Below, piece after piece: positions 27,681 to 37,771 of a DNA stretch of 51,244 bases. How positions within the stretch are numbered: position 1 is the first letter of the stretch; the number at the start of each line of letters is the position of its first letter. Made by a program: the position numbers and the translations under genes. The notes under the pieces were generated by a model. The model saw only the letters and a list, made by a program, of their open reading frames with translations. It did no database searches and was not told where the DNA came from. Source of the stretch: Leptospira biflexa (lineage in GTDB: Bacteria > Spirochaetota > UBA4802 > UB4802); NCBI GenBank assembly GCA_020721905.1, contig DYLU01000015.1, positions 1 through 51,244 of the forward strand, in the 5' to 3' direction.

Positions 27681-28877
27681 ATGATACATACTAAAAAATA
27701 TACTATTTCATTCTTAATAATACTGTTACTATTTGTTTTTATTTACCAATATATATATGCGGCAGGTTCAGGAGGAACTTCCGGTGCGGATTTTTTGGAA
27801 ATTGGTGTTGGCAGCAGACCGCTTGGTATGGGTGAAGCATTTACTGCTGAAGTTGGTGATGTGAATGCAATTTATTATAATCCTGCTGGTTTGGGTACGC
27901 TGAAGTTTCCGGTTATGAGTTTAATGCATCAGGAATTAATAGTGGATTCAAGATTTGAAAATGTTTCATTAGCGTTCCCACTATGGAATGGTTTTTTTGG
28001 TTTTTCTACTTCAGTTTTCTGGGTTCCGCCTTTTGATAAGATAGATATTAACGGGAATAAAATAGGAACGGTTAATTTTTATAATGTAAGTGGCATTATA
28101 GCGTATGGTTATTCCTTAGGATTTATGGAAATAGGTGGATCAATAAAATATATCTATCAACAAATTGATGAATTGCAATTGCAATCGTTTGCATTAGACG
28201 CAGGAATTTTGAAACGTATAACAATGTATTCGCCTTTTGATGCCCCAATAAGAAATTTATCTTTTGGATTATCCATACAAAATATTGGAACAAATGCTAA
28301 AGATGATAGCTTGCCACGATTAATCCGAGCAGGATTATCATATAAAATGTCACATTTTTTTGGTTTTAATGTTGATTTGATAGAAAATGCTATAACATCA
28401 TCTGACCTGTATGACTTTACTTCTGGATTTAATGAAAGCTTCAGAATCAATGCTGGTGTTGAATTGAATTATCTTGATATTTTATTTTTCAGAAGCGGAT
28501 ATAGATTCAATGATGCAGGCAAATATACATTTGGTCTGGGTTTTAACTATGCCATTAAGAACATCGCATTTGTTGTAGATGCTTCATATCAGGATGCAGG
28601 TGTATTTGGACCTATTTATTCTTTTACCATTACCTTCAAACTTATACCAAAGGTCATTACTATAGAGGACAAATTAAAAGCTGAAGTTCATTATCAACGG
28701 GGTATTAAATATTTTATTACTGATGACATAGATGGTGCTATTGAAGAATTTAAAAAAGCAAGGGATTACAATCCATATCATAAAAATGTCGATAAAAAGA
28801 TAAAGGATTTAGAAGAACTGAAAGAGTTAAAAAGGCAAAATGAGTTACTTGAGAAAGAACAACAGAAAATACAATGA
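27681..28877 (+). CDS. PorV/PorQ-like (UPF0164) outer-membrane protein with C-terminal TPR
   Basis: A 398-residue exported protein. The signal peptide ends near AYAAGSGG (about residue 28). The N-terminal signature SGADFLEIGVGSRPLGMGEA and NAIYYNPAGLGTL are typical of the PorV/PorQ and UPF0164 families, which form FadL-like barrels. The last 70 residues change to a helical TPR-like unit and a charged coiled coil. In Bacteroidota PorV works in type IX secretion, but no other T9SS gene is here, so a transport role is only possible. The gene overlaps rph by 38 bases. Confidence 0.75.
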   Translation: MIHTKKYTISFLIILLLFVFIYQYIYAAGSGGTSGADFLEIGVGSRPLGMGEAFTAEVGDVNAIYYNPAGLGTLKFPVMSLMHQELIVDSRFENVSLAFPLWNGFFGFSTSVFWVPPFDKIDINGNKIGTVNFYNVSGIIAYGYSLGFMEIGGSIKYIYQQIDELQLQSFALDAGILKRITMYSPFDAPIRNLSFGLSIQNIGTNAKDDSLPRLIRAGLSYKMSHFFGFNVDLIENAITSSDLYDFTSGFNESFRINAGVELNYLDILFFRSGYRFNDAGKYTFGLGFNYAIKNIAFVVDASYQDAGVFGPIYSFTITFKLIPKVITIEDKLKAEVHYQRGIKYFITDDIDGAIEEFKKARDYNPYHKNVDKKIKDLEELKELKRQNELLEKEQQKIQ

Positions 28878-29565
28878 GATACGTAAAGTAACAGTAATAC
28901 CGCAATTTTGTCCTGCTGCATTGGGGTCAGTATTATACACATGTGGCAACACACAGGTAATATGTGCTGTTTCACAGTCACCGCAGGTACCACAACATGC
29001 CATGGATAAGGGAATTGGCTGGCTAACAGCAGAATATACGTTATTACCATATGCCACAAATCCAAGAACTGAAAGAAGAAATTTAAGACCCGATGGAAGG
29101 TCAGTTGAAATTCAGCGATTGATTGGGCGGAGTTTACGAACAGTTTTACATTTAGAAGCCATGCAGGGTATTTCATTGGTTGTAGATTGTGACGTTCTTC
29201 AGGCAGATGGAGGGACAAGAACAGCATCAATATCTGGTGCTTACATTGCTTTACAGTTAGCAGTCAATTCATTGCTAAAACAAAACGCTCTTGATGAAAA
29301 TCCAATCAAAGCACAGGTGACAGCTATTTCAATAGGGTATATTGGGAAAGAGTTATTGCTAGATCTTGATTATGAAGAAGATTCTCAGTGTGATGTAGAT
29401 ATGAATTTGGTTATGGACAGTAAAAACAATATAATTGAGATTCAGGGTACTGGCGAAAAGAGGTCATATTCAATAAATGAACTTGAATCAATGTTGCAAT
29501 TAGCACAGGATGGGATACAAAAGATATTCAAGATACAAAATGATATGCTTAAATTGTCATTATAA
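28840..29565 (+). CDS. rph: Ribonuclease PH
   Basis: A 241-residue phosphorolytic 3' exoribonuclease that trims tRNA 3' ends. Family segments are RNLRPDGRSVEIQRLIGRS and VDCDVLQADGGTRTASI, the latter carrying the active-site aspartates of the RNase PH fold. The ATG at 28840 lies 38 bases inside the preceding gene, and a weak AAAAGG site precedes it. Later in-frame starts would remove the first strand of the fold, so the overlapping start is preferred. Confidence 0.94.
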   Translation: MSYLRKNNRKYNEIRKVTVIPQFCPAALGSVLYTCGNTQVICAVSQSPQVPQHAMDKGIGWLTAEYTLLPYATNPRTERRNLRPDGRSVEIQRLIGRSLRTVLHLEAMQGISLVVDCDVLQADGGTRTASISGAYIALQLAVNSLLKQNALDENPIKAQVTAISIGYIGKELLLDLDYEEDSQCDVDMNLVMDSKNNIIEIQGTGEKRSYSINELESMLQLAQDGIQKIFKIQNDMLKLSL

Positions 29566-29627
29566 AAGCCGAATATAACTATAATACCATATTATTTTTA
29601 TCAATTTATTGAATGGTTGGGATTACT

Positions 29628-30359
29628 ATGCGACAAATAATAATAACTATTCTTTTTATCTTGTTTACACATTATGTTTATGCTCAGTATTATATAAGAA
29701 ATACAACGGTTATTGACACACCAACTGCATATACAATTGCAAGGGGTACCTACCAGTTGTCTTTTCTTGGGTATGATAATGGTGGGGTTGAACTAAAAGC
29801 ATTTATTGGGCTTCACAATAATTTTTTTTTGGGGGCTTCACTGGATATCCAGAATGCAATTGGTAAGGATGATCCTGACCCCAACGTACCGGGTGTAGTG
29901 GGGAAAATTAAATTTACTGATGGTTGGGAAATGTTTCCAATTTCATTTGCCATTGGATATGATTCTTTTTATATTGGGGAAGAAGGCAAGACATATAATA
30001 GCAAAAATGAACTGAATCAAATGATATATGGCCCATATTTTGTAATTACCAAACCCATATATTTATTCTATGATGAACAGCATATACATTTTGGTATGCG
30101 TATGCCAACGCAGCCTGAATATGTTCCAAAAGATACTTCATATTTTTTAGCTCTGGATATCCCACTGGGAGAAATTTTTATATTCAAAGCTGAGATGGAA
30201 CGAGTATATTATAACTTTAATAGAGCTGATGATTGGTTGTACAACATAGGTATGAGGTATTCGTATATGCAACGCCTGGGAATTGAATTTGATATATTAT
30301 TTCAGAAAGATGAAAACCCCAACCGGATTATACGTATTGAATATATAAATGAATTTTAA
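29628..30359 (+). CDS. Exported barrel-like outer-membrane protein, uncharacterised
   Basis: A 243-residue protein of unknown function. It has a clear signal peptide (MRQIIITILFILFTHYVYAQ) and then many alternating hydrophobic/aromatic stretches with GLHNNFFLGASLD-type turns. It ends in a C-terminal phenylalanine (INEF), all typical of a small outer-membrane beta-barrel. The start is set at 29628, the first ATG of a normal signal peptide. An ATG at 29613 would add five residues. It is 62 bases after rph and 28 before the DUF192 gene. Confidence 0.6.
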   Translation: MRQIIITILFILFTHYVYAQYYIRNTTVIDTPTAYTIARGTYQLSFLGYDNGGVELKAFIGLHNNFFLGASLDIQNAIGKDDPDPNVPGVVGKIKFTDGWEMFPISFAIGYDSFYIGEEGKTYNSKNELNQMIYGPYFVITKPIYLFYDEQHIHFGMRMPTQPEYVPKDTSYFLALDIPLGEIFIFKAEMERVYYNFNRADDWLYNIGMRYSYMQRLGIEFDILFQKDENPNRIIRIEYINEF

Positions 30360-30387
30360 GATAATAAATAAAAACTGAATAGTGAAA

Positions 30388-30882
30388 ATGCTGAAAAAAA
30401 ACTGTATATTTGTATTGATACTAATGAGCGTAATGTATTTTGTTATAGTGCATAAATATTATTTTAATGAAAAGCTTGTTGTTTATGCACAAAATCAAAG
30501 AAATTGTGTCATATATATAATTAATACAATGAATAGACCAATTAATTGTAATGTGGAGATAGCTGCAACAGGTGAAGAGCATTCTAAGGGGCTGATGGGA
30601 AGGTCAGAATTATGTAATAATTGCGGGATGCTATTTGTTTTTGATGATGAGGATTACAGAACATTCTGGATGAAAAATACCAGCATCCCTTTAAGTATTG
30701 CTTTCATAGATAAAAATGGAATAATAAATGATATTCAGGATATGAAACCATATCAAACCTTCCCGTCATACACATCAAAATACCCAGCTAAATTTGCTCT
30801 GGAAGTAAATCAGGGCTGGTTTAAAAAAAATTTTATTTCAACCGGGTCAAAAGTAATATCAAATGGATGCATCAGTAAATAG
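30388..30882 (+). CDS. DUF192 domain protein, exported
   Basis: A 164-residue protein with an N-terminal membrane or signal segment (about 5-25) followed by a DUF192 domain. The conserved stretches are EHSKGLMGRSEL, GMLFVFDDED, TFWMKNTSIPLSIAF and the C-terminal ALEVNQGWFKK. The DUF192 fold has no settled function. Two cysteines near CNNCGM are an addition I do not recognise. GTG at 30382 is an alternative start. The 3' end overlaps hflX by 20 bases. Confidence 0.82.
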   Translation: MLKKNCIFVLILMSVMYFVIVHKYYFNEKLVVYAQNQRNCVIYIINTMNRPINCNVEIAATGEEHSKGLMGRSELCNNCGMLFVFDDEDYRTFWMKNTSIPLSIAFIDKNGIINDIQDMKPYQTFPSYTSKYPAKFALEVNQGWFKKNFISTGSKVISNGCISK

Positions 30883-32002
30883 AATCCCCATTTCTGAAAA
30901 TGAAAAGTCCATTCTTATAGGGGTACATTTGCCTCGGGATAATGAAGATGAAGTGGTACATTCCCTTAATGAATTAACACAATTGGTGATAACAGCGGGT
31001 GCTGTTGTTATTTCAAAGTTGATAGTTAAGCGGATTTCACTTGATCCGGCATATATTATTGGTATCGGTAAACTTGAAGAGATAAAGAAAATAGTTGGAG
31101 AACAATCAATCAAGCTTGTGGTTTTTGATTTAAATAATATACGGCCTGTTCAGATACGCAACCTTGAAAATTTTTTTGGTTGCCGTGTTATTGGCAGAAC
31201 TGAGGTTATACTGGATATCTTTGCACGAAGGGCAAAAACTGTGGAATCAAAGATTCAGGTTGAGCTTGCACAACTTAACTATATTTTACCACGACTTAAA
31301 GGTCTTGGAGGTGTATTATCCAGGTTAGGAGGTGGAATTGGGACAAGAGGGCCAGGGGAAAAAATGCTGGAAACTGACAGGCGACATATTGTTAAAAGAA
31401 TACAAACCCTTAAAAAGAAACTATCGCACATATCCATGCACAGAAATGTGCAGAGGCAGGAGCGTAGGCAAAATGAAATAATTGGTGCAGTAGTTGGATA
31501 TACCAATGCAGGGAAATCAACGCTTGTCAATATGCTTGCAAAGGATGATTTGTTTGTTGAGGATAGGTTGTTTGCTACACTTGATGCATATACCAGGATT
31601 GTGTACCTAAATGAATCACACAAAGTCTTGTTAACTGATACTGTTGGTTTCATAAATAATTTACCTTCACATCTTGTTGAATCATTTAAGTCTACACTGG
31701 AAGAGATCAAATATTCAGATTTTATTATACATGTTGTAGGTCTGGATATAGATATAGAAAAAGCTTTACAGGTTGTGAATCATGAATTGCAATTATTGGA
31801 TTGCAGCAACAAACCAGTAATAGTATACTTTAATAAACTTGATATTGCAAAAGAGGAAACAATACAATATGTCCGTTTGCGGTTTCCCGATGCTATACTG
31901 GGTTCAAGTTTAACAGGTGAAGGCATTCAATTGTTGAAAGAAAGAATAAAAGAAATAACCGAAACATTGGATAAATATAAGCAAAAAATTTCAGTGTATT
32001 AA
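30863..32002 (+). CDS. hflX: GTPase HflX
   Basis: A 379-residue ribosome-associated GTPase that splits stalled ribosomes after stress. The N-terminal HflX domain has the GIGKLEE motif (67-73) and the glycine-rich linker LSRLGGGIGTRGPGEKMLE near 152-170. The G1 motif GYTNAGKST is at 212-220, G3 is DTVGF, and G4 is NKLD. The start is ATG at 30863, 20 bases inside the previous gene. Length fits the family. Confidence 0.96.
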   Translation: MDASVNRIPISENEKSILIGVHLPRDNEDEVVHSLNELTQLVITAGAVVISKLIVKRISLDPAYIIGIGKLEEIKKIVGEQSIKLVVFDLNNIRPVQIRNLENFFGCRVIGRTEVILDIFARRAKTVESKIQVELAQLNYILPRLKGLGGVLSRLGGGIGTRGPGEKMLETDRRHIVKRIQTLKKKLSHISMHRNVQRQERRQNEIIGAVVGYTNAGKSTLVNMLAKDDLFVEDRLFATLDAYTRIVYLNESHKVLLTDTVGFINNLPSHLVESFKSTLEEIKYSDFIIHVVGLDIDIEKALQVVNHELQLLDCSNKPVIVYFNKLDIAKEETIQYVRLRFPDAILGSSLTGEGIQLLKERIKEITETLDKYKQKISVY

Positions 32003-32259
32003 TAAAACATCATTCCCGGGAAAATATGATTTTACATTTGTCATTCAAAACTTTACTCTACATCTATTATTGTTTTTTATATTCCGAAATAAACCCGAAA
32101 TAAATCCAAAACATGATTTTTAGTGGTTATCGTTGTGATTATTTAATTGGGTATATTTATACAATTATTAGCTAATTGATTAATTCTATGGCTGGTGCAT
32201 GTCGATTAATATAATACATTGGTATTGGAAGTTTAATATTTTGTAAGGTTGATGTTATA

Positions 32260-33399
32260 ATGTATGACTTTAAACGATATTCCTTCCCGGAAGAAAGGAA
32301 AAAGAATTCTTTTATTTATGGTTTTTTTTCACTGTTATTCATCCTTGTGATAATTATATTTACACTGATTGCTGATAAACCACAGAGTAATAATAAAAAA
32401 ATTGCTTCATCAAATCTATCTTCAGTTGAAAACAAACTTATTGTAGATGGCATAAAGATGGAAGATGATACTCCTCCAGTTGAAACTGAAGGCGAGGTTA
32501 TATTTGATGATACTTTTGATGATGATATAGATCTTACAAATGCAGTGGTTGTGGATTCTCAAAAAAGTAAAAAAAAAGAAAAAAGTTATACTATTGATGC
32601 ATTAAAAAAAAAAGATAAGCGCTGGCATCATACCAAATATCAAATACAAAAAAATGATACCATCTGGAGGATAGCTCAAAAATTTGATACCAATTATAAA
32701 TTGATACTATTGGCAAATAATATTGACAATCCAGATATTCTGAAACCAGGAAAAATAATTGTAGTCCCTAACAGGGAAGGGGTATTTCACAGAGTAAAAA
32801 AAGGGCAGTCATTAATAACAATAGCTCGCTTCTATAAAGTTTCCTTACACAACATCATCATTAATAATTCGTTAAAAGATTCAAATTGTGTTTTTCATGG
32901 GCAAACCATTTTTATACCAGATACACATGTAAATGTAAATAAAAGTAAAGAAAATACGTATATAGCAAAAAAAGTGAAATCCAGGGAAAATGATAAGACT
33001 AAATCAACCATATCGTTACTATGGCCGGTAAATGGCAAAATTACATCCAGTTTTGGGACCAGAATAAATCCATTGGGCAAAGGACGGCAATTTCATTGTG
33101 GGTTAGATATCAGTTGTGTTGTAGGTACTCCTGTTAAAGCAGCTCTCAATGGTACAGTCATTTATGCGGGATGGAAAGATGGTTATGGAAATGTGGTTGT
33201 CTTAAAACATGATAAGGGGTATATTTCTGTATATGGGCATAATAGTAGTAACGTGGTTAAGGAAGGTGATAGTGTACAAAAGGGGCAGGTTATTGCAAAA
33301 AGTGGCATGACAGGTTCAGTAACGGGGCCACATGTTCATTTTGAATTCAGGAAATATATAACGCCGCTTAATCCCTTACGATATTTAAAGGAAAAATAA
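32260..33399 (+). CDS. LysM/M23 peptidoglycan metallopeptidase, membrane-anchored
   Basis: A 379-residue envelope protein. A membrane segment spans about 17-40, then a charged low-complexity linker, then two LysM peptidoglycan-binding domains (about 126-170 and 176-222). The C-terminal M23 domain has zinc ligands His279 and Asp283 in HCGLD and His360 in HVHFE, with the catalytic His358. All ligands are present, so it should be an active endopeptidase. It follows hflX after 257 bases and is joined to the TPR gene by a one-base overlap (TAATG). Confidence 0.92.
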   Translation: MYDFKRYSFPEERKKNSFIYGFFSLLFILVIIIFTLIADKPQSNNKKIASSNLSSVENKLIVDGIKMEDDTPPVETEGEVIFDDTFDDDIDLTNAVVVDSQKSKKKEKSYTIDALKKKDKRWHHTKYQIQKNDTIWRIAQKFDTNYKLILLANNIDNPDILKPGKIIVVPNREGVFHRVKKGQSLITIARFYKVSLHNIIINNSLKDSNCVFHGQTIFIPDTHVNVNKSKENTYIAKKVKSRENDKTKSTISLLWPVNGKITSSFGTRINPLGKGRQFHCGLDISCVVGTPVKAALNGTVIYAGWKDGYGNVVVLKHDKGYISVYGHNSSNVVKEGDSVQKGQVIAKSGMTGSVTGPHVHFEFRKYITPLNPLRYLKEK

Positions 33400-34475
33400 T
33401 GGGATTTATGAATAATAATATTATCCATATTCTTAAACGTTCTATTTGTATGGTTTTTTTATTAGTAAGTACTATCTTTGCTGCCGGGCAGATGAAATAT
33501 GATAATCCTGGCCGGATTATACCTGTTTTTTATACCCAAAATGATTATGTTTCATGGAAAGCGATAGTTAAGGGGAGAATTATCAGTATTGGGGAAAGGG
33601 AAGATACAGTACAACAGGAATTAAGCCGTACCGTTCAACCCAAAACAAAAGTTACTGTCAGGCTGTATAATACTGACGGTATACATAAAGGAACAACATT
33701 ATATGTCATAAATACCAATAATTTAATTGTTTCACGTTTTACAGTTGAGACTATTTTCCGTTCACAATCATTTGGTGATATGCTGGTTGGGTATGGATAT
33801 TTCAGGTTGTCAACAATAGGAGATAGGGTTGTTCAACGATTTGAAGGTGCATATCCTGAATTTGCAAAAATTCATAAAGCACGTGGTGATTATTATAAAA
33901 ACATCGGTGAATTTGGCAATGCCATAAAAGAGTATAATCAGGCCATCATTCTTGATGCCAACTATCCTGAAGCTCATATTGAACTTGGTAAAATATATTT
34001 TAATGACAGGGTTTTGCAATTTGCCTTTAATGAATTTGAACACGCATACAAAAATCATGACAGGATAGTTGATAAGCAGGATACGTATGAGTTGTTATAT
34101 TACATGGCTAAAACTCGTTTTATAGAAGCATATGAAGCAAATATACCTGCTTCATTAAAAGAAACATATATTAAAGATGGCATTAAATATGCAAAAGAGG
34201 CATTGATCATTATACCTGATTCTGTAGAAGTTATGTATATGCTTGGAATTATGTATTATAAAAATATAGATCCTGATGATGTTGCAGCCAAGAAGACATT
34301 TGAAAAAGTTATTAAATTAGATCCAACCCATACTGGTGCATATATAGCATTGTCTGAATTATATTTAAAACATAAAAATAAAAACAAAGCAAATTATTAT
34401 TCAAAAAAAGCACTTGAAGTGGACCCGGCAAATGAACGTGCGCGATTTATATATAGAATAACACAAGAAAAGTAA
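33399..34475 (+). CDS. Exported TPR-repeat protein
   Basis: A 358-residue protein with an N-terminal signal segment (about 8-30) and no known catalytic motif. From about residue 160, TPR units are visible: KARGDYYKNIGEFGNAIKEY, AHIELGKIYFNDRVLQFAF, and two more near the C-terminus. The N-terminal domain (about 40-150) is beta-rich and unrecognised. It is probably a periplasmic scaffold, since TPR units bind partner proteins. Its start overlaps the LysM/M23 stop, so the two are translationally coupled. Confidence 0.7.
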   Translation: MGFMNNNIIHILKRSICMVFLLVSTIFAAGQMKYDNPGRIIPVFYTQNDYVSWKAIVKGRIISIGEREDTVQQELSRTVQPKTKVTVRLYNTDGIHKGTTLYVINTNNLIVSRFTVETIFRSQSFGDMLVGYGYFRLSTIGDRVVQRFEGAYPEFAKIHKARGDYYKNIGEFGNAIKEYNQAIILDANYPEAHIELGKIYFNDRVLQFAFNEFEHAYKNHDRIVDKQDTYELLYYMAKTRFIEAYEANIPASLKETYIKDGIKYAKEALIIIPDSVEVMYMLGIMYYKNIDPDDVAAKKTFEKVIKLDPTHTGAYIALSELYLKHKNKNKANYYSKKALEVDPANERARFIYRITQEK

Positions 34476-34611
34476 AGTGGTTGAATATGTTTTGCGTATG
34501 ATTGTTATAAAATTATAATAAATAAATACAGTAAATATACTTGACTATTATCAATAATACTGAATAAGCTGTCTACCCCACATTATAATATTCTGTTATA
34601 GGATAGTTTAT

Positions 34612-35397
34612 ATGATTGAATTCTTGCATAATGAAATTGTGCTTTCCTTATTGCCATTAATTATCATTAATGCACTGGCTTTATTAAGCTTTATTGTTTT
34701 CTTATTTATCTATCCAAAAAAGCCCAGGGATCCTGAAATTGCATCACGAATGCATGAAACGTTCATAGGCCTTATTTTCAGGGAATTCTGGTATTGGGTT
34801 AATCAGCCATTTATTAATTTCTTTATTTATTTCAAAATAAAACCTAATACTATTACTGCAATTTCTCTTATTATGGCTTTTGTAAGTGCTTATTTTTATT
34901 ATATTGGGAATTTTGGTCTTGCAGGGTGGATACTCATAGTCAGTGCAACACTTGATATAATAGATGGCCGTGTTGCAAGGACAACCAATACCGTAACAAA
35001 ATCAGGTGCTTACTGGGATTCATGTGTTGACAGATACAGTGAAGGGGTTGTGTTTTTAGGCATAGCAATGTATTATCAGAATAATTTTATTGCATTATTT
35101 TCCACAATAGTAGCTTTAATAGGATCAGAACTGGTAAGTTATACAAAAGCACGAGGGGAGGCAATAGGTATCACTACAAAACGGGGAGTAATGCAAAGAG
35201 CTGAACGATTATCTATTATATGTTTTGTGTCTGTGTTACATCCTTTCTTCAAGGTTCTATTTAAAAATTCATCGGTTAACCCTGAAATAGTTATGATTGG
35301 TGCTATGATTCTTATGGCAGTTGCTACAAATCTTACTGCAGCAACAAGGATGCGAATAATTTTCAGGGAGATAAAAAAAACCGAGAGCAATGTATGA
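34612..35397 (+). CDS. CDP-alcohol phosphatidyltransferase family protein
   Basis: A 261-residue membrane enzyme of phospholipid head-group synthesis. The family motif DxxDGxxARx8GxxxDxxxD is complete: Asp115, Asp118, Gly119, Ala122, Arg123, Gly132, Asp136 and Asp140. Several membrane helices surround it. The acceptor (glycerol phosphate, inositol or another alcohol) cannot be told, so PgsA is not assigned. The long N-terminal region before the motif is more than in typical PgsA. Its end overlaps mtaB by eight bases. Confidence 0.85.
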   Translation: MIEFLHNEIVLSLLPLIIINALALLSFIVFLFIYPKKPRDPEIASRMHETFIGLIFREFWYWVNQPFINFFIYFKIKPNTITAISLIMAFVSAYFYYIGNFGLAGWILIVSATLDIIDGRVARTTNTVTKSGAYWDSCVDRYSEGVVFLGIAMYYQNNFIALFSTIVALIGSELVSYTKARGEAIGITTKRGVMQRAERLSIICFVSVLHPFFKVLFKNSSVNPEIVMIGAMILMAVATNLTAATRMRIIFREIKKTESNV

Positions 35398-36658
35398 AAA
35401 AACGTTTTCAATAAAGACCTTAGGGTGTAAATGTAATCAATATGAGTCGGCTCAGATAGCTTCACAATTTTTATCTTCAGGTTATAAAGCAGTTCCCTTT
35501 GGCACACCTGCAGATATTGTTATCATTAACACCTGCACAGTTACAGATAAAAGCAATAAAAAAAGTCGTAATTATATCCGTCAGGGGGCAAAATTTTCAA
35601 AAACTGGCAAGGTCATTGTTACTGGATGCATGGTGGGAACACATAAAGATGAACTTGATGCCATGAATGAAGTACAGGCATCATTTACAAACATGCAAAA
35701 AGATCATATACTGGTACTATCAGGCGCCATTGATTCAATTAATATAAATTCAATAAATGAAATATCTAATAATTACGCATTGCCATTTATGCGTACGCGT
35801 GGCTATATCAAAATTCAGGATGGGTGTGATGAGGGATGCTCATATTGCATCGTTCCCAAAGTCCGTGGCAATCCAATATCACGGCCTGTGGATGATATTA
35901 TAAAACATGCTCAATTTTTAATTGAGCATAGCTGTCCTGAAATTGTATTAACTGGCATTACTATTGGTAAATATCATTATTATGATGATACATTAGCATC
36001 GCTTATAAAGAAAATAGTTGCTCTGGATGGAAATTTCAGAGTACGGGTAACTTCGGTTGAACCTACACACGTAAATGATGAACTCATAGATATTTTAAAG
36101 CATGATAAAGTTTGTAAACACATTCACCTGCCGTTGCAATCAGGTTCGGATTCTGTTCTTTTGCAAATGAATAGGCCTTATACAGCAGATTTCTATACAA
36201 AGCTAATTGACAGAATAAGAACGGCAATACCTGAGATTGCTATTGGTACTGACATTATTGTGGGCTTCCCAACAGAATCTGATAAAGATTTTGAAGCAAC
36301 GGTGAGATTGGTCCGGGAAGTATCCTTTGCCTATGTTCACCAGTTCAGCTATTCACCCAGGGAAGGGACAATATCCAGTAACTATCGCGCATTATCATAT
36401 GATATTGTTCATGCCAGAGCACAGCGTTTGCGGGATGTTGCGCAAGAATGTTCATACCGGTACCGTTTGCAATTTTTGAATACAATGCGTGCTGCTGTCA
36501 TAGAAAAAGATGAAAATGATATAACGGCACTTACCGACAACTATCTGAAGGTTTCACTTGAAAATAATCATAACAGCAGAAGCAAGCTAGGTACTATAGT
36601 ACCTGTAATGATAGCATCAGTATCCCGGGAAAAAATCAAAGGCTTGATAGAACTTTGA
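35390..36658 (+). CDS. mtaB: tRNA t6A37 methylthiotransferase MtaB
   Basis: A 422-residue radical SAM enzyme that converts N6-threonylcarbamoyladenosine at tRNA position 37 to its 2-methylthio form. The N-terminal cluster cysteines are Cys13, Cys49 and Cys80, and the radical SAM cluster is Cys146, Cys150 and Cys153 in CDEGCSYC. The N-terminal motif LGCKCNQYES has an extra cysteine where valine is usual. MiaB and RimO are alternatives, but the LGCKxNQYES and NTCTVT motifs fit MtaB best. Confidence 0.9.
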   Translation: MYEKTFSIKTLGCKCNQYESAQIASQFLSSGYKAVPFGTPADIVIINTCTVTDKSNKKSRNYIRQGAKFSKTGKVIVTGCMVGTHKDELDAMNEVQASFTNMQKDHILVLSGAIDSININSINEISNNYALPFMRTRGYIKIQDGCDEGCSYCIVPKVRGNPISRPVDDIIKHAQFLIEHSCPEIVLTGITIGKYHYYDDTLASLIKKIVALDGNFRVRVTSVEPTHVNDELIDILKHDKVCKHIHLPLQSGSDSVLLQMNRPYTADFYTKLIDRIRTAIPEIAIGTDIIVGFPTESDKDFEATVRLVREVSFAYVHQFSYSPREGTISSNYRALSYDIVHARAQRLRDVAQECSYRYRLQFLNTMRAAVIEKDENDITALTDNYLKVSLENNHNSRSKLGTIVPVMIASVSREKIKGLIEL

Positions 36659-36680
36659 ACATGTAATGTTGAATTAAAGC

Positions 36681-37625
36681 TTACGGTGGACATTTGGCAC
36701 ATATGGATTGAAAAAGTGCTGTTGAAAGGTATCTGTCGCCTCGGTCAGGAAGTATTGTTACTATTGTACCGTGTTTGATTTTTTCAGCTACTCGTATACT
36801 TCCCGCTACTGCAGCACCACTTGACATGCCACAAAAAAGGCCTTCCTGTAATGCTAATTTGCGTGTATATTCAAATGCGGTTTTATCGTCTATGGTAATT
36901 ATGTCATCTAACATACCGGGATTATATATGTCAGGAACTATCGCCTCTTGCATATTCTTTAAACCCTGAATTGTATGGCCTGGTACAGGTTCAACGCCAA
37001 TAATCCTTATTTTAGAATTATATTCTTTCAACCTTTGGGCTACACCCATAATGGTTCCCGTGGTCCCCAGTCCTGCTACAAAAGCGCTTATGTGACCACC
37101 TGTTTGCTTTAGAATTTCACTACCGGTTGTTTCATAGTGTGCCAGTACATTTGCTGGATTGGAAAACTGATTGGGCATGAAATAGATATCCGGATTTTCT
37201 TCATATATTTTATGTGCTTGAATGATAGCGCCGTCAGTACCCATGCAACCATCGGTCAGCACTAACTGTGCGCCAAAAGCAATGAGTGTTTGCTGGCGTT
37301 CAACACTGACACATGTTGGCATGCAAAGAACAACTTTGTATCCTAATGCAGAACCAACCATTGCAAGCCCAATACCGGTATTGCCACTTGTTGGTTCAAG
37401 AATAGTTTTGTCAGGCGTTAATGCACCAGATTCAATTGCTTTTTTAATCATGTACCATGCGGTGCGGTCTTTTATGGATCCGCCAGGGTTTGCACCTTCA
37501 AATTTTGCTAATATACTGCTTCCTTTAGGTGAAAGTTTTACTAATTCAATGAGTGGAGTATTCCCAATGGCAGCAACAAGGGAGTGTGAAGTAATATTCT
37601 GAAAATGGTAATCAGCCTTTTGCAT
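36681..37625 (-). CDS. Cysteine synthase family PLP enzyme
   Basis: A 314-residue fold-type II PLP enzyme. The PLP-binding lysine is Lys52 in GGSIKDR, and the phosphate-binding loop TSGNTGIGLA is at 79-88. GLGTTGTIMGVAQ and IIGVEPVPG follow. It probably makes cysteine from O-acetylserine (CysK or CysM), but cystathionine beta-synthase-like members share these motifs. No CBS domain is attached. The start is set at 37625. A longer frame adds 14 hydrophobic residues that are unlikely in this family. Neither start has a good ribosome site. Confidence 0.85.
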   Translation of the reverse strand: MQKADYHFQNITSHSLVAAIGNTPLIELVKLSPKGSSILAKFEGANPGGSIKDRTAWYMIKKAIESGALTPDKTILEPTSGNTGIGLAMVGSALGYKVVLCMPTCVSVERQQTLIAFGAQLVLTDGCMGTDGAIIQAHKIYEENPDIYFMPNQFSNPANVLAHYETTGSEILKQTGGHISAFVAGLGTTGTIMGVAQRLKEYNSKIRIIGVEPVPGHTIQGLKNMQEAIVPDIYNPGMLDDIITIDDKTAFEYTRKLALQEGLFCGMSSGAAVAGSIRVAEKIKHGTIVTILPDRGDRYLSTALFQSICAKCPP

Positions 37626-37731
37626 ATTAATAACTGTAATAAAAAAACTAATGGCAAACAATAGCATATGAGTAAATATGTCAATTGTAATTATATCGCT
37701 ATAAAAAAAAGGAATACATAATTTTTTATTA

Positions 37732-37748
37732 TGAGCGATAGTTACCGG
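37732..37748 (-). repeat. Dispersed 17-bp motif, copy near tRNA-Gly(CCC)
   Basis: On the minus strand this reads CCGGTAACTATCGCTCA, 14 of 17 matches. Nearby TATCGCT (37694-37700) is an inverted partner of its AGCGATA, so it may take part in a hairpin downstream of the tRNA. Confidence 0.5.
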
Positions 37749-37771
37749 GGAAAGGATTTATGATAAAGATG

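Noticed and set aside
37626-37667. Upstream start of the cysteine synthase
   Set aside because: It would add 14 hydrophobic residues unlike the cytosolic family. This is kept only as a less likely start.
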